Assembly (NCBI GenBank): GCA_032433595.1
Contig: JASWJB010000001.1
Coordinates: forward strand, 186,001 to 250,000
Length of the DNA stretch: 64,000 nucleotides
DNA from: Conoideocrella luteorostrata
Lineage: Eukaryota > Ascomycota > Sordariomycetes > Hypocreales > Clavicipitaceae
Direction: 5' to 3'
A model generated the notes under the pieces. The model was not told where the DNA came from. It made no database searches and saw only the letters and a program-made list of their open reading frames with translations. The position numbers and the translations under genes are program-made. Every line of letters starts with the position of its first letter. The first letter of the stretch is position 1. Shown here piece by piece: positions 11,453 through 21,749 of the stretch.

Positions 11453-12368
11453 CTTCAATCTCGTAACGCCGTCGATTGCGAAACACAATACGCAGTGGCT
11501 GCACTAGAGGCGAGAAAGCGATATCACGACCACCGGCTCGGGAAACCACCCAGAAGCAACTCGGTTCCTCGGTCCAAAGTACCAATCAAAGGCACTCAAT
11601 TCCTCAGCTAAGCAGCACGTGACATTAGTCGCCTATATGCGTGGTGGAGAGGTCACGTGGCAAATCAACTGTCCCACGCAAGGTTGCACTTCTGTTACCT
11701 TTTTTTTTTCCTGTTTTCTTTCCTCTCCAGATAGTCACGAAGGCTCGTCGCGCGCTGTTTTATGTTCTAGAGAACAGTGGTGCGGCACGGTCTTTGGACC
11801 TAAGGGCTTCTCGGAGAAGAATAAAGGACATTTTGGATCCGTCGTTAATCTCGGCTTCGGGTTACTGATCCCGAAGTCGTTTCATTTTGAGATCTACATT
11901 TTTTTAAATTGCACCTAAAGATGCTGCATGTTGTAGAGTAAATGTGCACACCAGTGGCGATGAATCTGTTTGTTAACATATGGGTTGAAAGATGCTATTG
12001 CTTAACCGTCAGCCAGTCCGTGGTTTTGTTCAACGCGTTGGTGGACGACCACGGGTTTTCCCAACTTTTCTCAACATGCCAAGTGGTACATGTCCCAACA
12101 TATGCCCGCAAAATGTGGAATTTTACTGAAGGTTATCCTTGCTGTATATCACGTACAGCCCTTGAGTAGTAGAGTGTTTCCTCGACGCTATTCATACAAA
12201 TACATGCATTGAACGAGGGGAGTGTCATGCGCTGTACAGAAACGCCTGCTTTCCCCTGAATTTCCTCTCCCAATATCCGTAACCAAAGACGCCCCAATAC
12301 CCTTAATAAATTGGATATTAAAACTCAACATTCCGCCAGTGACCATACCATGCATACTCCAAACACAT
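11453..12368. other. Intergenic, 5' side of SDH3 and 3' side of regulator gene
   Basis: The proximal part should hold the SDH3 promoter. A pyrimidine/T run lies at about 11700-11730. Open frames on the plus strand lack recognisable motifs. No dispersed-word copies were found here. Confidence 0.4.
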
Positions 12369-15001
12369 CTATTGAAATAGGTCTGTATTCATGTTGTTGC
12401 CACCCATAATGTCACTGCTTGAGACAGGAAAGCCACCGTATCCAAACATGCCCACAGACAATTGATCCTGTGGGTTTACCATGTCATCAAACATTTCCCA
12501 ATTCACGCTTGACATATCAAGTAGTCCTCCCAAAAATGGATTCACGGCTCCGCTCTGCTGCTGCTGCTGCTGTTGTTGTTGTTGTTGCTGTTGCTGTTGT
12601 TGCGGCCAAAAATTTTGCTGAGACATCTTTGGCGCCGTGGTTCCTTGACACAATGCGGTAGCTTGCTGCTGAGCATCGGTTTGATTAGAAATTGAAGGTG
12701 TAGCTGCGGTTGACTGCACGGACGACCAGGAGTCATGTGATGGCAGCAGCTGCCGGAGGCGCCTGACGTATTGCGGCGTTTCCAAATGTCGTCCATTTTG
12801 CATGAAGTATTGTTCGCGTACTCTCCAAGCCTTGAGCGTGATTTGGGCTTGAACAGAGTATTGCTTTTGTGACATGTCAAACAGTTCCGTATGGTAGCCG
12901 TAGATCCGTTCCACCGTGATCCAGCCACGTTCAGCCAGCTGTCCTGTAGGTCGCTGACACAATTGGCCAGTCATGACAGCAAAGACATCTAGCTGGAAAT
13001 ATGATTTGACGAACCAAAGGAAGCCACACTCTTCCATTGACTTGTACTGGTCGAGTCGCTGTTCTGTACCGAGTATGAAGATTTTGAACAGACTATCCTT
13101 GGGTCCAAATATTTCGGTCCCATACTCAGGCTGTTCTTGAATGGGTACCATCATGTCGGCAATCTTTCCCATAAAAATCTGGCGGATACCCTTGGCGGCC
13201 TTGTGTACATGTCCAGCATTGATATCAACATACTTTTGCTCGAATTCCTCAAGCCTTTCTTCAAGATCGCGGAAATGCTGACGAAACTTGGCGAATATGT
13301 CTTGGTGCATGATGTTGGATGCCTCCTTGTCTAGGCTGAGATCTTGTCCCAGAAGAGCTGCCTCAAAGGCTGGGCCATTGCTGCTTTTATCAGCGTCCAT
13401 CTTGAATTTGTATATCTCGTTGAGGATAAGAACAAATGCCATCTCGGTTGGGCCTTCACGAGCCAGTATTTTCTCCGTGGATCCCGGGAAAATGTCCGCA
13501 TCATTAACGTTTTGCGGTGTCTTGGTGTCCCAGTTGAGTGGTTGAGGGGAGTGGCTGAGGCCTGATAGCATGGCATATTTGGAGTCTTGAATAATAATCT
13601 GCCACCATAATCTGCGGCGCATTTCAGTCTCGTACGCGTCCAGCCCCAGAATCTCGCCGTCTCGGTGGTATCCCATCTTCTGAGCGATGCGCACAATTGT
13701 GCCGGTTAGAACCCAAGCAGCATGTCTGTCATATCGGCCTTGGAGGGAGTGCTATGACACCGTCAGATGGTGCAACCAAATACACGAGGTGCGAGAAGTA
13801 CAAACCATGAAGTGAACTAATGCTTGCAGAGCGGTCATATTGTAATTCTTCAAAAAATTAAATCGTATCAAGGCCGCCTTTGTACCAGCCAAGAACTTTT
13901 GTATAGCCGATTCCCGCGAAATGCCGAGTAACTGACACGATTCTTGCTCCGTCAGAGAAAGTGACGCGGTAGTGTAGATCGAAAAGATAAGCGCTTGTTG
14001 GTGATGAGGAAGTGAGACGATATTCGTGGCGCCCTCCAAGAGTATGGGCTGAACAGTAGGAACGTGAATCACCTTGAACAAGGGATTGACGCGGTCCAGA
14101 AACAGTTGCCATAGCTTGAATGCGTGAATGGGATCCGGACTAAAATCCTCGATGTTGGCAACTGAAACGTCTCCAGAGAAAAATAAATCGGTGTTATTCT
14201 CTGGAGTCAATTCTTCTGATCCTAGAATGCTAGAATCCTCAGGGTCCTCTGACTCAACAATATCTCGCATTGCTTGCAACTACAAGCGGTATTAGTACAG
14301 GCTAGCAAATATCTATCTGCACGGCTTCACCCCGCAGCAATTTCGTAGCCAGCGATTCCAATACAATTTACTTGGGTACTGATGATCTTCATTATTACAA
14401 AACTCACCTCCTCATAGACCGTAGCCCAGATATAGCTATCCATAAAACGAACGCTACCATCATCATTGACCATCCGGCCAGCAGGTTTGAAGTTGTTGGA
14501 TCTTTCATTTGCAGGCGGAGCCGAATCCGATCTTTCCGATACGACGGTTTCGCTGGTAGCTGGTGTTGCGGTCTGTGACGCAGGTTGTTGCTGACCGGGG
14601 GCGGGGCCATCAGCATACTGCTTGAGCAACTCTTCACATCGTGCCAGACGTTCCTGAAGATCTTGGTTGGGACGTCGTCGTTTTCTAGCAGGAGCCGGCG
14701 TGCTAGGAACACAGGTAACGTTTGCCTAAGGAAACAGAAGGTATGAGCTTTTGGCACGATTCTGCCTGATCAAGATATCCAAGCTGCCACAAGGCGGGAC
14801 CAGCCAAACCGCAGAGGCGTGACTAGACTAACACCACAGCACCCCTACCCACGGCGCCATGTCATGAATATGGAGACGTACCTTTATGCAGTTCGAGCAG
14901 GGCGAATTGCGGTCGCATTTTATTTTGCGATGTTGGCATAGAACGCAAGCCAGTATCCGAGCATGCTTATGTGGTACGGCGGGAGAAATGGATGCTGACA
15001 T
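12369..15001 (-). CDS. Zn2Cys6 fungal-type transcription factor with polyQ tract
   Basis: Four exons, 15001-14882, 14725-14408, 14279-13806 and 13751-12369, encode 764 residues. Introns are 156, 128, 54 nt, all phase 0. The binuclear cluster is CVLCQHRKIKC, DRNSPCSNC and IKANVTC (C-x2-C-x6-C-x5-C-x2-C-x6-C). Intron 1 lies between its fifth and sixth cysteines. A basic linker ARKRRRPN and a short coiled coil (LQERLARCEELLKQYA) follow. The fungal-specific regulatory domain covers roughly residues 200-560, including KMGYHRDGE and MRRRLWWQI. Near the C-terminus is a run of about 16 glutamines, then a likely activation region (MSSVNWEMFDDMVNPQDQ). It is a nuclear DNA-binding regulator; targets are unknown. 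No pathway cluster adjoins it. Confidence 0.9.
12552..12602. repeat. CAG/CAA microsatellite coding polyglutamine
   Basis: A trinucleotide run of CTG/TTG on the plus strand reads as CAG and CAA glutamine codons in the minus-strand regulator. The mixture of two codons means the tract is partly interrupted, which usually lowers slippage. Length variation between strains would change the tract without breaking the frame. Confidence 0.85.
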
Positions 15002-17406
15002 GTCTGGACTAGCTTTGCGGATTTTCGCACATGCCAGACCGAGATCGGTTTTACGATGACGCTGGGAGGTCGCGCGGGCAAGATCAGTGTCGCATGAGTA
15101 TCTGGTGTTGTCGTCTAACTCTGCTGAGCACGTTGACGACCGCCAGATATTTACAAGAAAGGGCGAGAAAAGTACGTTGCGGTTTCGTCGACAGCAGCAA
15201 TGTGCGAGGCGATGGGCGGCGCTACGTCGAGGAGCGGTGGTGGTGGTGGTGGTGGTAGGACTCTGCGTCGGACGTACGTAGCTGGTGGAGGTGGAGGGGC
15301 ACACGCGCAGAAAACTTGACGACAATCAGCCTTGGTAAATGGGCGTGTTAAAACAAGAAATAGAAGACGAAAGATTGTTGCCTAGCCTGGGGAGCGAGAG
15401 TTGAAGCCAAGCCAATCCTCGACGCTAAAGTTCTTTAACGGTTTCCACAGGTAAGACGCACGTCGTACGTACCCCTAGTTGGCATCTACCGGAGACTATT
15501 CCACCTCCGCACGCTGGCGCAGTGGAAGCCGCAGCCAAGGTGCTTTTACCGATTGCCGTATTGCAGTACGGAGTACCTAATCTCTGGCAGAAATGCAAAG
15601 ACGGTCACCTGCAAGGGCAACCAGCTCTGGTCTGTGACTTCGTAGCGAAGGGGCCTGTGTGTCTGTGTGTTTGTGTGGCTGATGAGACGAGGAAGCCAGA
15701 GTTTTGTCTGAATTTGGCCACACCGCGAAGACGCCTATTCGTTTACCAGAACTGGATACTGGACAGAGGCAGGCACGGCTTGGCGGTCGAGGGGAGCGGA
15801 TCCAGACCTATATACTCCGTATTAAAACCATAAATTAGTTAACCTAGTCACCATCTACTCCGTACAACACAGCCTCTTCTTCAGGTCCTGTCGATAAATA
15901 CTTCCGAAGTCCGGGCTAGTGATTCATCAGATAGCCAGCGATAGATAGAGCGCCCAGACAAGTGCTGGTCTGGTCAGCTACAAGTAGGCTTCGTTCCTCG
16001 TCGTCTTCCGTCTCTCGTTTCCCCATCCCAGGCATTTGCGTCATTAAGCGTCACTTCGTCAGCCCGTGGTAAGCTTGCCAGCCATTAATCTAGGCTAAGC
16101 TCCAGTTACATGCCGCCATGCCGTGCTACCCAGTTAGGGGGCTGTGGATGACTCTTCACTATCCTGGACTTCTCGAACTCTTCCAGCTGAGGCAACTTGG
16201 CGTTGAGCTAAAGGCACGTTGGCTGCTGAGTCGCACAAGAACTAGGCTGCTCCGGGGCGAACCCGTCCAGGGCTGCGTACAGCAGACACCAGTCAGCTGC
16301 ACTATTGGACGAAGATTTGATTCGATACTCCATTGTCCTATCAACCCTTCCGTTCTCTTACGCGCTGCGCTGTCTGCTCCGGATTCCGTACTCCGTATTC
16401 CGCATCGGGCCTGGTCAGGTCGACGTTTTCTAGGCATCTCAAACAAACTTGTCAAGGCAGCCAAATTAACATCTACTCCGTACACATCCTCTCTATTGCG
16501 ATTGATCCATCGGAAACCAGGCATTGGCAAGCGTTAGCCCCAATTCAAACATGATTGAACTATGCCTGGCGGCCGCCGCGGACAAGAACCCAACGATCCC
16601 ATCGTCCGCCATCCTCTACCGCCCGAGAATACGGGTGCGGACCTTGTTCGGGCGCACAGATGCTGCCCACGGAATGGGAGCAACCGGTGGGGTTGCATAA
16701 AAATCCATGCGACATCGACGGAGTTCTACATGAAGTTCGTAGTTGCCAATGTAGAGCCCCGACGGTTTAGCAGTTTCCAGTTGTTCAAATACTACCTCCG
16801 CACACTATCACTCAATGGTTCAGAACACTTGCGGAGTACGGAGTACCTAAGCTAGTTTTTAGTCGATCAAGATGCTTGAAGCCACTCCGCAGCGACAGTT
16901 CACGACAATCACCCAGTCCAAGTGCGGTTGGGATGTTGAAAATTGTGCTGGCTCGCACTTCGCATTCGCTCAGCAAGGTCATTCGCTCGCTCCTCATGCA
17001 ATCATTATGAGCCACCGGGTTGGTGATGACTCGATGGGGTGGCTTGGACTTGAAAGTCTCCGAAAGTCCACCAGCTAGAGGTTGTGTAGGCTCCACTGAG
17101 AACGGCGACTCATCAGTCGGGAAAACCAGGAGTGCCAGGGAATGCACCCGATCGCATTCTACTTGCAGAACGAAGCTCGATGTTTGTTTGTTGGCATCTG
17201 ACCTGGAGCACGACTTGGATCTTGACACCCCCTTGTGTAGTGGTCGCTTATAGCGTTCAAACCTTTTCCGGATTGAATTCGTAGCGTTGATCTCACATTA
17301 CGGTACTCTGTCCTCGTGACGGGTGACTCAGCGGTACTTTTTGTTACTTCTCCATTTCTGTTTCTTCGCCTTTGCCTTGAATGTGAGCGATCGGTAATTA
17401 ATTCGC
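15002..17406. other. Long intergenic with dispersed repeat words
   Basis: No gene could be supported. Six exact copies of the 9-base word lie at 15567, 15813, 15856, 16389, 16474 and 16837. A (GGT)n microsatellite lies at 15236-15257, upstream of the Zn2Cys6 regulator start. Open frames up to about 140 codons (16118-16537 plus, 16812-17228 minus) have no family resemblance I can see. Confidence 0.5.
15236..15257. repeat. (GGT)n microsatellite
   Basis: About seven GGT units in the region upstream of the minus-strand regulator gene. On the transcribed strand it reads ACC repeats, possibly in the 5' leader. Confidence 0.8.
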
Positions 17407-17832
17407 GGCCCCGAGTTTCGCAACATCGCTAAGGCCGGTGATATCGTCGCCAGTGGTTTCGGCTTTGGAGCCAGTAACTTCCGTGAGCAGATTGCTACTT
17501 CTATCCCCACCAAAGGAATTTCCTTTGTGTTCGCCGGTAGTTTTGGCGAGATCTTCAGTCGAAGTAGCATCAATGATACCCTTATAGGTGTTGAGGTCCC
17601 TCGCCTGATTCAGCGTCTCCGAGAGTCCTTCAAGACATATGCTGGCAACAAAGTTTTGACACGCCGAACCGGATGGAAGCTCCTCTGAGATATACGAAGG
17701 AGCAAGGTGATTGTTACGAGAAGGACGGTGGGGCCTGGTGCCAGAAAGTTGGCGAAATGTCCCCTGACGTGAAGGAGACTACTGTATTTGGTGGATTGGG
17801 GATTTGGGTGAACCCTCAAATTGAGGCACAGT
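17407..17832 (+). pseudogene. Homoaconitase (LYS4-type) C-terminal fragment, broken
   Basis: One frame reads FRNIAKAGDIVASGFGFG, then FREQIATSI, then FAGSFGEIFSRSSIND and GVEVPRLIQRLRESF, ending RRTGWKLL and an in-frame TGA (17686-17688). DIRRSKVIV continues in the same frame beyond it. The match then shifts frame near 17715 and continues EKDGGAWCQKVGEMSPDV with FGGLGIW to about 17832. This order matches the swivel domain and tail of fungal homoaconitase (lysine biosynthesis). No upstream part of the enzyme is present, and the conserved serine-rich GSSREQ site reads as ASNFREQ. The nonsense codon, frameshift and truncation show that it is non-functional. An intact copy is expected elsewhere in the genome. 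Confidence 0.8.
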
Positions 17833-18056
17833 TTGGATTTTACCAAATCTCTCAAGACCGGACTAGACTACATTTCCGTCGATGCTATATATTAACCTTA
17901 TGTCCAGAGATTGGAAAAGCGCTCTGGTGTTTGCAAATTGAGGCGATGGAGTCGCATCTCTAATATTTAGCGGCTTTCCATTTAGCCTTGTATGTAATCC
18001 TTATTATCTCCCGTCTTATATGTAAGTTTAGCTCATGAGACTTCTAAACAAGACTG

Positions 18057-19582
18057 TCAGCTTTGAAAAATAGATGCAATATCTGGACTTGATGCCCTTG
18101 ATCCCTCCGATCTGCGAGGTTGATCATCTGCCATTTTCTCCTTTGTCGCCGTTGTTGCACCCACAGCTACAAGCGCAAGTTTCTGCTTCTTCTTCATTAC
18201 GCGCCGATGCCCCGTGCTCTTGACATGTCTCTCCCACGCTTGTTCTGTTACCAACACGGTCTGGCATACCTCACACGTTCTCTTCATTGGTGTCTCCTTT
18301 GGCGGCGGCTCAATGGCGCTGCTAAGGACCCGTCTAGCCGTCTCCGAAATGTCTGCAGCTGCAGGGAGCAAATCTCCTCGAAGAAATTTCTCGGTGAGTT
18401 GAGCAGCCGGCTCAACAACATTCTCTTGAAACAGGGACGTGTCCGTACTATCAACGACGTACAAACTATTCACCGCTTCAGGCCCCTCATCTTGCAGACG
18501 ACGCATCTGTTTTAATCGGATCCATTTAGTCTGGTAATTTGCGTATCGCCTCGTGGCAGCCTTCATGTCCTCCAGTGCAGCTGCATTCAGTTTTTCGATT
18601 TCGGCGTCACCTTTGCCGGCATCCAAGGCTTGCAAATATGGCTCAAACTGTTTATACCCAATAGATTGGAATATTCCCTTGGTGGTGTCTTGCGTTTTGC
18701 CCATTTTGTCCATTTCCTTCTTACAAGTGTATAGCTCGCGAACTTCGTCCAAGAGACCAGCGTGGCGCATCTTGTCGACACGCTTATCCAGACGTTCTCG
18801 TAGGATTTCCTTTTCAGAGTACACCCAGAAGAGAAGCTTCTCCCATGGTTGAACGGCAACCTCGCCTCTCGCCATCGCCACCTTGCGCGCTTCTTGTTCT
18901 GCGTAGAAAGACGATGCAGGTTTCCCAGTGTGTAAATAAATCTCGAGTGATCGCGATATTTTCCGCCGATCCTTAGGGTGCCATCTCTCCGCCATGATCG
19001 GGTCGCATTTGCGGAGCTCTTCCAGCAGAACTTCTGTTGGCTGATCCAAAATTGGAAATGTCATTACTGAGTCTGCTGACTGCGGCTGCTGGACTTCATC
19101 TAAGATGACGTCCGTAAAAAGCAGCGGATCAACATAGTACTGCGTCCCACCAACCAAGATAGGCAAATTTCCCCTGGAACGAATCTCTGAAATAACCTTT
19201 GTCGCCTCGCGCTTGTAAGTGTCTACAACCCATGGGGCCTCGTGAAGGGGGATGTGACCGAGCAGATGGTGCGGAATCCCTTTTTGCTCGACGGGGGTGA
19301 TCTTGTTAGTGATAATTGGAAGACCATTGTAGAGCTGCATGGCGTCTGAGTTGATGATTTCTCCTTTGAATCTTCTTGCTAGCTCTACGGCCAGCTTAAG
19401 GGCAAATTGAGTGTAAGCCACGTTCATTGTCAAAAGTGCGTATTGGTATTTCCGATGCGACTCACGTCTGATTTGCCGGTGCCGGTAGAACCAAGCACCA
19501 CCAGCAACGGTTGCGTTGGAGCTGTGTTGGCCGCCATGATCGAAACATTGCGACGAATTATGGGCCCTAAGCGGTTGAGCAT
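18057..19582 (-). CDS. MOD5: tRNA dimethylallyltransferase (MOD5/MiaA family)
   Basis: Two exons, 19582-19466 and 19394-18057, encode 484 residues. The 71-nt intron (GTGAGT...TTAAG) joins GKSD to LAVELARRF. The P-loop GSTGTGKS is at residues 31-38, followed by EIINSDAMQLY and the substrate-channel segment VGGTQYY. A C-terminal C2H2-like finger (CEVCQTVLVTEQAWERHVK, then H in STGH) is typical of eukaryotic enzymes. It adds an isopentenyl group to A37 of tRNAs reading UNN codons. Two in-frame starts are visible. The first gives a basic leader, MLNRLGPIIRRNVSIM, like a mitochondrial presequence. The second (19537) gives MAANTAPTQP, suited to a cytosolic/nuclear form, as known for yeast MOD5. It is divergent from SEC61. 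Confidence 0.95.
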
Positions 19583-20065
19583 TGGCGCGTGAAGCTCTTA
19601 CAGCTCCATTTTAGCCATCATATGAAATTTACGATAGCACGAACGTGTAGTTAGGAAAAAGCTAGCCCCTGTCAAGACTCATCTTCTGCAATACGAAACC
19701 CAAGGTTTTCTCCAAACCCACAGCTCCCCCCACTCTAAGCTCCTTCCAGGCAAGTGCGCCAGAGGCCCAAGCAAGCCCCAGGCTAAGGGGAGCTCCTTCA
19801 GTTTCTGCGCTGCCCAGAACCCAGCACCTGTGGACCGTGGGTCACGTGCTGCCCCTAGTAATTTTGGACTGGACACATCTGCATTTTGGGGTGCGCGCCG
19901 GCTTGAAGCCAGATCGCCTACCTCCCTTTCTCTGTGCGTCCGCCCATCATTAACCTCCTTACCCACTTGTCGGGCTTGATTTCTATCCTCTCCTTTCCTC
20001 TACTTGGATGAATTAAGTCTGTTCTCTTTCTTTTTCGTCAATTTGTCGCATTCGTAACCGCCACG
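19583..20065. other. Divergent promoter between MOD5 and SEC61
   Basis: A 483-base bidirectional spacer. It has pyrimidine-rich tracts (19980-20060) before the SEC61 start and a GGAGCT-rich stretch in the middle. No dispersed 9-base word is present. No individual regulator site could be assigned. Confidence 0.45.
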
Positions 20066-21749
20066 ATGAGTTCTCGTAAGTACATTTCGGCTTGCCCAAG
20101 CTACCAACCGCCGCCCGAAACCCCTACTTTGCGCCCAACTGCCGATAAGAGCTACAATATGAGCTCTCGAAAAACACCCTCAGTGATCGCCACAGCCTCG
20201 GCAATCGCCCATTGACGCGCAATCAGCTTTCGAGAACCATTTGCTAACGCACACGATGTTTTTCAGTGAGATTTCTTGACTTGGTCAAGCCGTTCGTGCC
20301 GTTCCTCCCCGAGGTTCAGCAGCCGGAGACCAAGATCCCCTTTAACCAGAAGATGATGTGGACAGCTCTGACGCTCCTCATCTTCTTGGTCATGAGTCAG
20401 ATGCCCCTTTATGGTATCGTCTCATCAGACAATTCGGATCCGTTATACTGGCTACGAATGGTGATGGCGAGTAACAGAGGAACGTTAATGGAATTGGGTA
20501 TCACCCCAATCATCTCCTCCGGCATGGTCTTCCAGCTCCTTGCTGGCACCCACATGATTGATGTCAACCTCGACCTCAAGTCCGACCGCGAATTGTACCA
20601 GACTGCTCAGAAGCTCTTCGCCTTCATTCTGTCAGCTGGTACTGCCACCGTCTACGTATTCACTGGTCTCTACGGCCCACCCTCCGACCTCGGTGCTGGC
20701 ATCGTCTTCCTCCTCATTCTCCAGCTCGTTGTTGCCGGTATGATTGTCATCTTGCTTGATGAGCTCCTTCAAAAGGGCTATGGTCTTGGCAGTGGTATCT
20801 CCCTGTTCATTGCCACGAACATCTGCGAGTCCATCATGTGGAAGGCTTTCTCTCCCACCACCATCAACACTGGTCGGGGTCCCGAGTTCGAGGGTGCCGT
20901 CATCGCCCTCTTCCACCTGCTGATGACCTGGCCTAACAAGCAGCGTGCTCTCCAGGAGGCTTTCTATAGACAGAACCTGCCCAACATCATGAACCTTCTC
21001 GCCACTATCTTGGTTTTCGTCGCCGTCATCTACCTCCAGGGCTTCCGCGTTGAGATCCCCGTCAAGTCTTCTCGCCAGCGTGGTGCTCGTGGTTCTTACC
21101 CCGTCCGCCTGTTCTATACCTCCAATATGCCTATCATGCTGCAGTCCGCACTGTCTTCCAACGTCTTCCTTATCAGCCAGATGATGTACTCACGCTTCTC
21201 TGAGAACCTCCTGGTCCGTCTTTTCGGTGTTTGGGAGGCCAAGGACGGCTCGTCTCAGCTTCACGCAATCTCCGGTATTGCCTACTACATGTCTCCTCCT
21301 GTGAACTTCAAGGACGCTCTCTTGGATCCCATCCACACCGCCGTCTACATCATCTACATGCTAGGCGCTTGTGCTCTCTTCTCCAAGACCTGGATCGAGG
21401 TTTCTGGCTCCAGTCCCCGCGATGTTGCCAAGCAGCTCAAGGACCAGGGTCTCGTTATGGCGGGTCATCGTGACCAGAGCATGTATAAGGAGCTCAAGCG
21501 CATCATTCCCACTGCCGCCGCTTTTGGTGGTGCTTGCATTGGCGCTCTCTCGGTTGCCAGTGATCTCATGGGCGCTCTCGGCTCCGGCACTGGTACTCTT
21601 CTGGCCGTCACGTAAGTATTCAACCACGTTGATAAACTCGATTGGTAATTGTGACTAACTGATCACTCTGCAGCATTATCTACGGCTATTTCGAAATTGC
21701 CGCTAAGGAGGGCGACCTTGCTGGCATGAAGGGCATGATCATGGGCTAA
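20066..21749 (+). CDS. SEC61: Protein transport protein Sec61 subunit alpha
   Basis: Three exons, 20066-20075, 20267-21611 and 21674-21749, encode 476 residues. The first exon is only 10 bases (MSS plus one base). Introns of 191 nt (GTAAGT...TTTCAG with GCTAAC branch) and 62 nt (GTAAGT...CTGCAG) join [12 protein letters not shown] and LAVTIIYGYFE. The sequence is highly conserved: [16 protein letters not shown], the plug and TM2 region, [20 protein letters not shown] and the cytosolic loop [19 protein letters not shown] that contacts the ribosome. It forms the ten-helix pore of the ER translocon for secretory and membrane proteins. The length equals that of fungal orthologues (about 476). A caller requiring an ATG near the long exon would miss the true start. 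Confidence 0.97.
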
